Assembly: GCA_021793395.1 (NCBI GenBank)
Contig: JAJYSU010000024.1
Span: 1-32,137, forward strand
DNA: 32,137 bases
Reading direction: 5' to 3'
Origin: Actinomycetes bacterium
Lineage (GTDB): Bacteria > Actinomycetota > Acidimicrobiia > Acidimicrobiales > RAAP-2
Made by a program: the position numbers and the translations under genes. The notes under the pieces were generated by a model. That model saw nothing but the letters and a program-made list of their open reading frames with translations, had not been told where the DNA came from and did not search any database. Shown one piece after another: positions 15,660 to 24,030 of this stretch (the stretch's first letter is position 1; each line of letters starts with the position of its first letter).

Positions 15660-18461
15660 TCACGAGACCTGCGTCGCCAGGAGTTGGCGTAGTACGTAGG
15701 GCAAGATCCCACCGTGGCGGTAATACGCGGCCTCGGTGGGCGTGTCGACACGCACGACGGCGTCGAATCCAGTCTCCCCCGCGTCGACGTGCACCGTGGA
15801 AGGGATGACGTCGTCATTAAACGCGTCAACGCCATAAATTTCGAAGGTCTCTTCGCCAGTAAGCCCGAGCGAGTCGGCGCTCTGACCCTCCGGGAACTGC
15901 AGAGGCAGCACTCCCATGCCGATGAGGTTGGAACGATGGATTCGCTCATAGGACTCGGCGATCACCGCCCGCACGCCGAGCAGGGCCGTCCCCTTGGCCG
16001 CCCAATCTCGCGACGAGCCCGAACCGTATTCCTTGCCGGCGAGCACGACCAGAGGGATGCCCGCCGCGGTGTAGCGCACCGACGCGTCGTAGATAGTGCT
16101 GATCACGACGCCGGGTTGAGTGAAATCCCGCGTGTATCCCCCCTCGGTACCAGGAGCGAGTTGGTTGCGAAGTCGAATGTTGGCGAAGGTGCCGCGAATC
16201 ATCACCTCGTGATTGCCGCGCCTGGAGCCGTAGGAGTTGAAGTCGCGTGGCGCTACCCCGCATTCGATGAGGTAGCGACCCGCGGGGGAGTCCGCTCGGA
16301 TGGTACCGGCCGGAGAAATATGGTCGGTCGTCACCGAGTCACCCAACTTCGCCAGGGCTCGAGCGCCCCGGATATCGGTGACGAGAACGGGTTGGGCGCC
16401 GACACCGTCGAAATAGGGTGGGGTGCGCACGTAGGTCGACGAGGAGTCCCACGCGAAGGTATCTCCCGTCGCCACCACCATGTCGTGCCAGCGCTGGTCA
16501 CCCGCGAAGACCTCGGCGTAGTCCGTGGCGAACATGTCCGCCTTCAGGTACTGATTCACCACCTCGTCGACCTCTCGCTGCGTCGGCCAGATATCGCTCA
16601 GGTACACTGGCCTTCCTTCGCGGTCGGTACCCAGCGCGTCGTGCACGAGGTTGACGTGGAGGGTACCCGCGAGTGCGTAGGCCACCACCAGCGGCGGGGA
16701 GGCGAGGAAGTTCATCCGACATTCGGGGTGAATGCGTCCCTCGAAGTTCCGGTTTCCCGAGAGCACCGCGCCCACGATCAGGTCGTGACCGGTCACTGCC
16801 GCGCTCACCTGGGGGATGAGGGGCCCGGAGTTGCCGATACAAGTGGTACATCCGTATCCCACGAGGTTGAATCCCAACTGGTCGAGAAAGGGGGTAAGTC
16901 CGGCTCGATCAAGGTAGTCGGTCACGACCCGTGACCCCGGTGCGAGCGAGGTCTTCACCCACGGTTTGGTTGACAGCCCCCGCTCGACCGCCTTCCGCGC
17001 GAGGAGCCCCGCACCGACCATCACCGATGGGTTGGACGTGTTGGTGCACGACGTAATGGCGGCAATGACGACGTGGCCATTGTCCACTTCGGTCGTGGTG
17101 CCGTCATCCAAGGAGATCGCGACTCGATCGTGCACCCACTCGTGCTCACCGTCGCAGTCGCACGCCTCGTGAGGGACGTCGCCCGGCGAGTCGTGACCGA
17201 CCGCCACGGAGTCGCTCGCCGGGAACGATTCCGAGGACGCTTCATCCAACCCCTCAGGAGTCGCTGCCACGACGCTCGAACCGCTCAACAAGGCGGCAAC
17301 CGCGTGGGGAGCCGAACGCAGCGCGATGCGGTCGTGGGGTCGTTTCGGCCCAGCGATTGATGGTTCGACACTCGCCAGGTCGAGTTCGACGACCGTGGAG
17401 TATGCCGGCTCGTGGGCCGCGTCGTGCCACAGACCCTGGGTTTTCGCGTACGCCTCCACCAGGCGGACCTGGTGTGGCGACCGTCCCGTCAGTCGCAGGT
17501 AGTCGAGCGTCACGTCGTCGATCGGGAAGATGGCGCACGTCGAACCGTACTCGGGGCTCATGTTGCCAATAGTGGCCCGGTTGGCCAGCGGCACGTTGGC
17601 CACCCCGGGGCCGAAAAACTCCACGAACTTACCGACTACTCCGGTTCGCCGCAGCAGTTCGGCGATCGTCAGTACGAGATCAGTAGCGGTGGTGCCGGCG
17701 GGAAGCTCACCGCTCAACTTAAGACCCAGGACTTGCGGAATCCGCATGCTCATCGGCTGGCCGAGCATTGCCGCTTCGGCCTCAATGCCGCCCACGCCCC
17801 ACCCGAGCACTCCGAGCCCGTTCACCATAGGCGTATGAGAGTCGGTGCCGACCAGGGTATCCGGATAGGCCACGGGGCCCTCGGCGGAGGTGCGGGTGAA
17901 AACCACCCGCGAGAGGTACTCCAGGTTGACCTGATGACATATGCCCGTGTCGGGGGGCACCACACTGAAGTCATCGAACGCCCCCTGGGCCCAGCGCAGC
18001 AGTTGATAGCGCTCCTGGTTACGCGAGAACTCCAGTGACGCGTTGACCTCGAATGCGTCGGGACGACCGAAGACGTCGGCGATCACCGAGTGGTCAATAA
18101 CGAGCTCCGTAGGGATGAGCGGATTGACCCGTGTGGGTGAGCCTCCGAGTTCGCGGATCGCGTCGCGCATGGCGACAAGGTCCACTACGCAGGGAACTCC
18201 CGTGAAATCTTGCATCAGCACCCGAGCCGGCGTAAACGCGACCTCGCCCACCGGTGCGGCATCGGCTCGCCACGCGACGAGGTCGCCGATCTGTGTGTCG
18301 GTAACCCGTCGCCCGTCTTCGTTGCGAAGGAGGTTCTCGAGCAACACCTTAAGGCTGTAGGGGAACCGATCGACACCGGTCACCCGTTCCAGTTTCTCGA
18401 TCCGGTACGCGACATCATCGACCACCAGTTCGTCTCGAGTAGAAAAACTGTTAGGACTCAC
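15660..18461 (-). CDS. acnA: Aconitate hydratase (AcnA type)
   Basis: 933 residues; isomerises citrate to isocitrate in the TCA cycle through a [4Fe-4S] cluster. Cluster ligands are in SCTNTSNP (near 471) and [14 protein letters not shown] (near 537-540). Other landmarks are [46 protein letters not shown] and the swivelling C-terminal domain with [19 protein letters not shown] 18461 is preceded by GGAGGAGAGG, a strong SD. A stretch of about 50 acidic, Ser/Cys/His-containing residues ([11 protein letters not shown] through [11 protein letters not shown]) lies in the linker before the second cluster-domain segment. It stands alone, with no fused regulator or neighbouring TCA gene. AcnA also acts as an RNA-binding iron sensor in some bacteria, which cannot be judged here. 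Confidence 0.96.
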   Translation of the reverse strand: MSPNSFSTRDELVVDDVAYRIEKLERVTGVDRFPYSLKVLLENLLRNEDGRRVTDTQIGDLVAWRADAAPVGEVAFTPARVLMQDFTGVPCVVDLVAMRDAIRELGGSPTRVNPLIPTELVIDHSVIADVFGRPDAFEVNASLEFSRNQERYQLLRWAQGAFDDFSVVPPDTGICHQVNLEYLSRVVFTRTSAEGPVAYPDTLVGTDSHTPMVNGLGVLGWGVGGIEAEAAMLGQPMSMRIPQVLGLKLSGELPAGTTATDLVLTIAELLRRTGVVGKFVEFFGPGVANVPLANRATIGNMSPEYGSTCAIFPIDDVTLDYLRLTGRSPHQVRLVEAYAKTQGLWHDAAHEPAYSTVVELDLASVEPSIAGPKRPHDRIALRSAPHAVAALLSGSSVVAATPEGLDEASSESFPASDSVAVGHDSPGDVPHEACDCDGEHEWVHDRVAISLDDGTTTEVDNGHVVIAAITSCTNTSNPSVMVGAGLLARKAVERGLSTKPWVKTSLAPGSRVVTDYLDRAGLTPFLDQLGFNLVGYGCTTCIGNSGPLIPQVSAAVTGHDLIVGAVLSGNRNFEGRIHPECRMNFLASPPLVVAYALAGTLHVNLVHDALGTDREGRPVYLSDIWPTQREVDEVVNQYLKADMFATDYAEVFAGDQRWHDMVVATGDTFAWDSSSTYVRTPPYFDGVGAQPVLVTDIRGARALAKLGDSVTTDHISPAGTIRADSPAGRYLIECGVAPRDFNSYGSRRGNHEVMIRGTFANIRLRNQLAPGTEGGYTRDFTQPGVVISTIYDASVRYTAAGIPLVVLAGKEYGSGSSRDWAAKGTALLGVRAVIAESYERIHRSNLIGMGVLPLQFPEGQSADSLGLTGEETFEIYGVDAFNDDVIPSTVHVDAGETGFDAVVRVDTPTEAAYYRHGGILPYVLRQLLATQVS

Positions 18462-19367
18462 GCCTCTCCTCCACGAACATATCGGACGGCTTTTTTCAAC
18501 CTACACCGAGCCTTACGAGGCGCACCCACGCTCTCGTCCTGCGAGCCTCACTGATCTCCACGGTTCCTCGCGGGCTCGCGCGTCGCTCTTAGATCGCGTC
18601 GCGTCACCCGTGCACCGTGGCGCAGTCGTGCACCGACGTCACGACGCGTCGGCCCTCGCTCGCCTCCGCCACGAAAGACCGTGGCGGTGGCGATGTCCAC
18701 ACCCCGTGAACACCACCGCCGCGACGCGCCGGCGGCGAAGCCCGCCTGGTGCCAACGAACCCCCTCGGGGGAGTCCAGACCCTGGTGTGCCCACGTGCAC
18801 GCGACGCGGTGAAGTTGGCGGCGAAAGGGGCCCACGATCGACGGGGTAAACCCATCCACCTGAGCCAGTGCCGCCTCGAAAGGTCCGACGTGCTCGGCCC
18901 TCCACGCCGGCACGTCGTCACGTCGGACGCCGAAAATGATCCACGCCGCCTCGTCATCCAGCCGGTCAACGACGTCCGCGGCGACAACGTCGTGGCGAGC
19001 CCGCACGTCGACTACCTCCGCCCCACGAGAATGTGCGCACGGACCCTGGTGGGGCCCGACGCGTCGGCGTTGTTGAGCCACTCGGCCCCCGTCACCGGCC
19101 ACAACCACGCCCGTACCACCGACGCGACAATCAACGTTCTCACATCCCCACGCGATCGCACGCGCACCGCCAACTCGTCAGGAGTAGCCCGGAGGTGGTG
19201 GTGCGCAGTGACGCTCGCGCTGGTCGTCGCGAAGGCCCCGTGGGCCAGGGAGACGTTCACCACACGGTGCTGCGCCACCGTCGAGGTACGATCCTGCGCG
19301 ACCCCCTCCACACTCGAGGCACGTCGACCTCCGCGTCGCCGGGCGGTCGATGGATCGGTACCCATCC
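18462..19367. other. Long stretch with at most one doubtful gene
   Basis: About 900 bases between the aconitase gene and the HMA-like gene. The most gene-like frame is on the minus strand within 18548-19108, which includes DDEAAWIIFGVRRDDVPAWR and HVGPFEAALAQVDGF, has high third-position GC and has tryptophans placed as in real proteins. Its ends look like noise, and no family or ribosome-binding site is recognisable. It could be a decayed gene. Other frames here are Arg/Thr-rich shadows. Confidence 0.4.
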
Positions 19368-19910
19368 TCATCGCGCGACCAACGGCCAGCGCGCACCGAC
19401 GTGGCACCGTCTCGTGAGTGCCTGCGCGGTCCGGATGACCGGACCCGAGAGCCGCTGCTCGCGAGTGAGAACCCGTACGCCCTCTCGACCTCCCGGCTCG
19501 TCGGGGTGGCACACCGGACAGGCCAGTACCCCGCGCGGAGGCGTGTCGGACGGCGGCGGGCTGGTGATCAACCCGGTGCGACTCCCTGCCGGTTCCGTCA
19601 CGGTATCCCTCGATCCCTCCCCGTCCACTAGCGGCGTGAGGGAGCCCTGCTCCTCGCGGCACGCGATCACCTCATGGCCGTTGACGGGGATCATCTCCCT
19701 CTCCCCGTTGCTCGCCACGGCCACGGCGTGATTAGCGCCGGTGACCAACGCGAGGAGTGCGGTGGAGTCGTCCTCGTGTTCAATGACGAGACATCCTGAG
19801 GAGAAGTCTGACTGTACCTCTCGTACGCCGTCCTGCTCGCGTAGCGTCCCCAACATCGTGTTGTGACACCACGAGCAATTACTGTTCTCCAGGGCGATGA
19901 GCGTTCTCAT
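19368..19910 (-). CDS. HMA-like CxxC protein, last gene of the redox operon
   Basis: 180 residues. Residues 1-75 look like a heavy-metal-associated or thiol-binding ferredoxin-like fold: a first strand, then CSWC at 12-15, a helix (NTMLGTLREQDGVREVQSDF), and strand GCLVIEH. The C-terminal half is Pro/Arg-rich and holds a second pair, CPVC, at 131-134. ATG 19910 has GGGAGG 8 nt upstream; GTG 19913 is also possible. It follows the reductase gene by 58 nt on the same strand. It may be a metal chaperone or a dithiol electron carrier for that reductase (inference). The end of the reading frame after about residue 95 could be poorly conserved. Confidence 0.68.
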   Translation of the reverse strand: MRTLIALENSNCSWCHNTMLGTLREQDGVREVQSDFSSGCLVIEHEDDSTALLALVTGANHAVAVASNGEREMIPVNGHEVIACREEQGSLTPLVDGEGSRDTVTEPAGSRTGLITSPPPSDTPPRGVLACPVCHPDEPGGREGVRVLTREQRLSGPVIRTAQALTRRCHVGARWPLVAR

Positions 19911-19968
19911 CACGAAACCTCCCGTCGAGTACCGAAGGAGCGAGTCGTCAGTGATTCGGACTGCCGTC

Positions 19969-20757
19969 TCATACGTGATCCTCGCTGTAGATCAACTCGT
20001 CAGCGACTCCGAGTGAACTCAACGCGGTACGCGTCGCGATCACCATATCGTGCGGTCCCGCGACGAAGTAGGTGGACGGACGCCGTGCGATGTCGTGCGT
20101 CACGAACACCTCGGCGAGCATGGCCGCGTCAACGCGCCGGTGATACTGAGACGAACGGTCCTGCGGGTCACGCGTGTAGGTGCGCGCGAACGTGAACCAT
20201 GACGCGCGCACGGCCAACTCCTCAAGCTCGTCGACGAGCAGAGCCGTCGTCGGGTTCCGACTTGAAGACAATAGGGTCATCGGGACAACGAGCTGGCGCG
20301 CCGCGGCGTAGCGCACGAGGGACACAAGCGGAGCAACGCCGGTACCGGCACCAATAAGGCCGAGCGGTCCGTCGTCGAGGTCGGTCCAGGTAAGCGAACC
20401 GTACGGTCCCCGTACGTGGAGCTGATCGCCTACCTGCACCTCGTGCGCCAGGAGAGGAGAGACGCGACCACCTACGACCTCGCGTACGGCGATCTCGACG
20501 TCCGTCGACGGCGGATAGGGCGACGAGCACAGCGAGTACGCCTGCTCGACCACGCCGGGCGGCGTGTCGACTGCCACGCGCACCAGATAGTACTGGCCCG
20601 CCCGAAGATCCGGAATCGTGCCAAGACGTAGCCGTAGCCGCGTGATCGTCGCGCGCCGCTCGACGTCGACCACCTCGGCCCGCTCCCATATCGCCGCCCG
20701 ATCGGCGGCCAACCACCGATCGTGGGCCACCTCGCGGCTGATCGTAGGCGTGATCAC
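19969..20757 (-). CDS. FNR-type FAD/NAD(P) oxidoreductase
   Basis: 262 residues in the ferredoxin-NADP reductase fold. The FAD domain has RAGQYYLVRV and QAYSLCSSP (the R-x-Y-S motif with Gln for Arg), then VRGPYGSLTW. The NAD(P) domain has LIGAGTGVAPLVSLVRYA and ends TYFVAGPHDMVIATRTAL, with ELIYSEDHV at the C-terminus. There is no [2Fe-2S] or Cys-rich tail, so it needs a separate electron partner. GTG 20757 overlaps the NHL stop by GTGA. It belongs to a four-gene operon whose other products have no obvious electron-transfer cofactor apart from the CxxC protein. Direction of electron flow is unknown. Confidence 0.87.
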   Translation of the reverse strand: MITPTISREVAHDRWLAADRAAIWERAEVVDVERRATITRLRLRLGTIPDLRAGQYYLVRVAVDTPPGVVEQAYSLCSSPYPPSTDVEIAVREVVGGRVSPLLAHEVQVGDQLHVRGPYGSLTWTDLDDGPLGLIGAGTGVAPLVSLVRYAAARQLVVPMTLLSSSRNPTTALLVDELEELAVRASWFTFARTYTRDPQDRSSQYHRRVDAAMLAEVFVTHDIARRPSTYFVAGPHDMVIATRTALSSLGVADELIYSEDHV

Positions 20758-21737
20758 TTTCCCACCTCTACTGAGACCAGACACGTCTCGGGGCGACCCG
20801 GGTCATCGAAGACGACAGCCGCGACAACCATCGCTCCGTGGAGGGCCGCGACGGCGACGGGCCAGCGCCGCGCACTCAGACGAAGAGAAGTCGTCGTCGC
20901 GCCGTCGCGCTCAATTCGACGCAGCGTCCCGTTTCCGTGATCGGCGACCCATAGATCTCCGTCGGGCCCCATCGCGAGTCCGGTAGGCCACCGTAGACGG
21001 GCCTCGGTGCCCACGCCGTCGCGATCACCTCCGAGAGGTGAGCCGGCAAGCGTCGTGACGTGGCCATCGGGGGTAATCCGACGAATCGTGTGATTCCCCG
21101 TATCGGCCACGTAGCAGATTCCGTCGCCATCAACGGTGACGGCTTCGGGCCGTCGGAAGCGGGCCCCGGCACCGCGGCCGTCACCGTAGTCGTACAGAGA
21201 TCCCGCCAGTGTGCTCACGAGACCGTCGGGAGTAATACACCTAATCCGATTATTTTCCGTGTCCGCCACGTAGTACGTTCCGTCGGGACCGATCGCCACG
21301 TCCGAGGGAGAACGGAACTGCGCCTCGCGGGCCGGACCGTCTCGATAGCCGTACTCGCTACCCGCGAAAAGGCTCACTGTCCCGTCGGGTGCGATCGCCC
21401 AGACCCGATGACCCACAGTGTCGGCGACGACGAGTACTCCGTCGGGCCCCATCACGAGGCCCGCCGGGCGAAGAACCCATCCAAGACCGGCCACGTCGGG
21501 TAGACCGCTACCCGGCGCACGAGCCAGCACCCGTACGCCGCCCTCGTCGACGTGCCAGATCGTCCCCGAGGTCGCGTCGGAGATGAAAAGCGCGTCGCCA
21601 GGCCCCGTCGCGAGACCTGCGGGACGACCGGAGACGGCATAGCTGACGCACGCGCGCGAGGACTCGATCGCGACGGCCTCGCGCACGAGACTCTCCGCAG
21701 GGGTGGCGAGGAGTTCGTCGTCGACGATCACCGTCAT
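20754..21737 (-). CDS. NHL-repeat beta-propeller protein
   Basis: 327 residues. It has at least five repeats of the form RPxGLxxGPDGxLxVADxxxxRVxxIxPDG: for example PAGLVMGPDGVLVVADTVGH, PSDVAIGPDGTYYVADTENN, PEAVTVDGDGICYVADTGNH and PTGLAMGPDGDLWVADHGNG. Together they predict a six-bladed propeller used for protein or ligand binding. There is no signal peptide, so it is probably cytosolic. ATG 21737 has GGAGG 8 nt upstream, overlaps the stop of the preceding gene by ATGA, and ends in a GTGA overlap with the reductase gene. A structural or scaffolding role for the operon's redox proteins is an inference; lactonase-type catalysis is also known in propellers. Confidence 0.88.
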   Translation of the reverse strand: MTVIVDDELLATPAESLVREAVAIESSRACVSYAVSGRPAGLATGPGDALFISDATSGTIWHVDEGGVRVLARAPGSGLPDVAGLGWVLRPAGLVMGPDGVLVVADTVGHRVWAIAPDGTVSLFAGSEYGYRDGPAREAQFRSPSDVAIGPDGTYYVADTENNRIRCITPDGLVSTLAGSLYDYGDGRGAGARFRRPEAVTVDGDGICYVADTGNHTIRRITPDGHVTTLAGSPLGGDRDGVGTEARLRWPTGLAMGPDGDLWVADHGNGTLRRIERDGATTTSLRLSARRWPVAVAALHGAMVVAAVVFDDPGRPETCLVSVEVGK

Positions 21738-22276
21738 CGCGCGCACCTCCACGTCGATGACCCGCCCCCTGCCTGGTACGTACCGAATGCTGCGCCACGG
21801 GCTGAGCTCGGAAGAGGCGCGAGAAGGTCCCTCCCCTCATTACGCACGTCACCGACGCGACGACGTCGTAGCCCCGTGCGTACGGTCGACATCCGTGGTG
21901 CGACACCGGTCTCGCCCGGGGCACCAGAAGCGGGGACAGAGATTGCGCGATCGCCGTAGTGGGTGAGCGAGTGCTCCGCCGGCCCACGTTCCACGCACGG
22001 TCGTACGCCGTCGGCACCACTCGTCGCCACGGGTGACGCAGGAGCGAACGCGGCGACGTCGACGTCGTCGGGAGAACGCTCGGTAGTCGACGTACCACCT
22101 CTCGGACCGCCAGCGTCACGAACGACCCACCGCCGGGAGTGCCGCCCACGCCCTCTATCACTCCACGCGAGGTCGTCGAGCGTGGCGGTGGTGGCGATCT
22201 CCACCGCGGGCCTCATCCGCCAAGGAAATTGCTCATCTCGCTTCACCACGACGACGCTGGAAATCGATTGTGTCAT
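21734..22276 (-). CDS. Unrecognised first protein of the redox operon
   Basis: 180 residues starting MTQSISSVVVVKRDEQFPW, then VEIATTATLDDLAWSDRGRG. The middle is Ala/Ser/Asp/Gly-rich and looks disordered, and the C-terminus is Arg/Gly-rich. I know no family. That it is a real gene rests on context: GAGGAG stands 7-8 nt before ATG 22276, a good -10 (TATAAT) lies upstream, and its TGA (21736-21734) overlaps the NHL ATG by ATGA. A frameshift in the middle cannot be excluded, because the composition becomes less protein-like after about residue 55. Confidence 0.55.
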   Translation of the reverse strand: MTQSISSVVVVKRDEQFPWRMRPAVEIATTATLDDLAWSDRGRGRHSRRWVVRDAGGPRGGTSTTERSPDDVDVAAFAPASPVATSGADGVRPCVERGPAEHSLTHYGDRAISVPASGAPGETGVAPRMSTVRTGLRRRRVGDVRNEGRDLLAPLPSSARGAAFGTYQAGGGSSTWRCAR

Positions 22277-22308
22277 CGAACTCTCCTCATCACTGATCTT
22301 CGAGTTCC

Positions 22309-22336
22309 ATTATACTAGTGATGACTAGAAATACAA
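22309..22336 (-). promoter_or_regulatory. Promoter of the NHL/FNR operon with an inverted repeat
   Basis: On the minus strand TATAAT (22314-22309) is preceded by TTGTAT (22336-22331) at a 16-nt spacing. CTAGT (22315-22319) and ACTAG (22324-22328) form a perfect inverted repeat with a 4-nt centre inside the spacer, a natural place for a repressor. On the plus strand TATACT (22311-22316) could be the -10 of ndh, so one site might control both operons. Confidence 0.5.
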
Positions 22337-22375
22337 CAAAAGTTGTGCTAAGTGCGTAACGAGGAGGAGGTGCCC

Positions 22376-23716
22376 ATGAAACGAGTAGTGATCGTGGGCG
22401 GGGGCTTTGCCGGCTTGGCAGCGGCTCGGCGACTGGCGGGAGAACCGGTCGAGGTTTGGGTCGTGGACCAGCACAACTTCCACACGTTCCAACCGCTCCT
22501 GTACCAGGTAGCCACCGCCGGCCTCGATCCCGCTGACGTGGCTTACCCGATCCGCACCATCTTGCGGCGAACGCGCAACGCGCGGTTCGTTCACGGTCGA
22601 GTATCCCGGTGTGACCTGTCGCGGCGCACGATTCTCCTCACCGACGGTCGAGAGCTCTCCTACGACTATCTCGTCGTGGCGAGTGGTGCCAGCGCGGCGA
22701 CCTTTGGAGTACCCGGAGTGATCGACCACGCGCTCTTCCTTTACACCCTCGACGACGCCCGCTGGGTGCGTAACCAGGTCCTCACCGTCCTCGAGCACTC
22801 CGATGCTGCCACCTCGGACGAGACCACGGCGCCCGTGATCGTCGTAGTCGGTGGTGGTCCCACCGGAGTTGAAATGGCGGGCGCTCTGTCCGAGTTGATC
22901 GACATCGCGATTCGTCACGACCGACTCCGTCTCGATCCCGCACGCACTCGCATCGTCGTGCTCGACGCCCAGAACCGCCTCCTCGCGAACTTCTCCCCCG
23001 TAGCCAGTGAGTACGCCGAGCGGATCCTTCGCGCACGAGGAGTGGAGGTTCGCCTCGGATGCGGAGTGGAGGAGGTCTCCGCCGCCGGAGTCCGACTAAC
23101 CGGTAACGAGTTGATTCGGGCGAGTGTGGTGATCTGGGCGGCTGGAGTCACGGTCGAGGGCACCATCGCGGCGACACTCGAGAGCCAACGTGCGCCCGGA
23201 GGACGCATCGTGGTCGACACCGACCTGTCGCTGGTGAACCACCCCGAGGTCTTCGTCGCGGGTGATGCCGCCGCGGCCCGCGGTCCCGCTCCGAAGGCGC
23301 ACGGAGAGGACTTGGTCGAATCGTCCGACACGCAGCACCTTCTCCCCCAGATCGCCCAAGTCGCCATCCAGTCGGGTGACCACGCCGCTCGACAGATCGT
23401 GCGTCGACTCGAGGGCCGATCCACGACATCGTTCACCTACCACGACAAGGGAGTTATGGCGACCATCGGACACCGCTCGGCCGTCGCCCAGCTGCCCGGA
23501 GGCACCGTCGTCGACGGAACGGTTGGCTGGGTCGCGTGGCTCGTACTCCACCTCATCTACCTCATCGGCTTTCGTAACCGAGTAGTGGTCTTAATCAACT
23601 GGGCGTGGCATTACTTCCGATGGCCGTCGGGCCCGCGACTCATTATCGGTGACGTGCCCCACTCGCCAGCCGGGCCACGATCGAGACACGTCACCTGCTC
23701 CGAGTGCGGGAGTTGA
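22376..23716 (+). CDS. ndh: Type II NADH dehydrogenase (NDH-2)
   Basis: 446 residues. FAD-binding motif VVIVGGGFAGLAAARRL at the N-terminus, then FQPLLYQVATAGL, the NDH-2 quinone-site signature. The NADH-binding motif is VVVGGGPTGVEMAGALSEL, and the FAD ribityl motif is VFVAGDAAA. Near 340 is HLLPQIAQVAIQSG, whose AQxAxQ pattern contacts quinone in this family. GFRNRVVVLINWAWHYF gives the C-terminal amphipathic membrane anchor. It oxidises NADH and reduces quinone without pumping protons. GAGGAGGAGG precedes ATG 22376. The protein ends HVTCSECGS, an unusual CxxC tail whose stop codon coincides with the edge of an IS-like hairpin. It is divergent from the NHL/FNR operon. Confidence 0.93.
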   Translation: MKRVVIVGGGFAGLAAARRLAGEPVEVWVVDQHNFHTFQPLLYQVATAGLDPADVAYPIRTILRRTRNARFVHGRVSRCDLSRRTILLTDGRELSYDYLVVASGASAATFGVPGVIDHALFLYTLDDARWVRNQVLTVLEHSDAATSDETTAPVIVVVGGGPTGVEMAGALSELIDIAIRHDRLRLDPARTRIVVLDAQNRLLANFSPVASEYAERILRARGVEVRLGCGVEEVSAAGVRLTGNELIRASVVIWAAGVTVEGTIAATLESQRAPGGRIVVDTDLSLVNHPEVFVAGDAAAARGPAPKAHGEDLVESSDTQHLLPQIAQVAIQSGDHAARQIVRRLEGRSTTSFTYHDKGVMATIGHRSAVAQLPGGTVVDGTVGWVAWLVLHLIYLIGFRNRVVVLINWAWHYFRWPSGPRLIIGDVPHSPAGPRSRHVTCSECGS

Positions 23717-23746
23717 ATCCTCCCCACGGCTGAAGACCGGGGATTC
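23715..23746. mobile_element. Hairpin resembling an IS200/IS605 (TnpB-type) element end
   Basis: GAATCCTCCCCACGG, loop CTGAAGA, CCGGGGATTC folds into an imperfect hairpin. Read on the minus strand it ends GGGGAGGATTCAA, which I remember as the usual right-end/omega-RNA tail of IS605-family tnpB elements. It may also act as the terminator of ndh. No tnpB frame survives in the following 280 bases, so only the end would remain. Confidence 0.4.
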
Positions 23747-24030
23747 TCATCTCAGGCAGCCCGAGTGCTCAAAGAACACACAGGTCTGACACCATCAACA
23801 CCAGCCGGGTCGAAACCAGTTCGGACGACCATCACGGCCGCAGAATTCTTGCCCCGAGGCCTAACCGGGATCGTCGAAAATGCGCGTGGTTGTGAAATTC
23901 GGTCGGTTTGGGCATAGGAGTTAGCAAGGGGCGGGTCCTACAAGTCTGTTGTTCTCTACGACAACGAATAGGAAAGCCCCCGTGATCGCTGACCCTACCC
24001 TCAGGAACCTGTTCGTCGTCAACCTGGAGG
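23747..24030. other. Non-coding IS debris between ndh and the ISL3 relic
   Basis: No gene-like frame. Compared with the rest of the window the stretch is AT-richer and has several near-inverted short segments (for example GTTGTTCTC and CGACAACGAA). It is probably a remnant of the IS605-like element plus the missing 5' part of the ISL3 transposase gene. Confidence 0.45.

Noticed and set aside
18749..19417. 222-codon plus-strand frame
   Set aside because: Composition is Arg/Thr/Pro-rich without motifs, consistent with chance openness in high-GC DNA.
20754..21737. Repeats inside the NHL gene considered as a CRISPR or satellite array
   Set aside because: The repeats are at protein level (about 40-55 residues per blade) and differ in DNA; there are no spacers. 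No CRISPR array is seen anywhere in the window.
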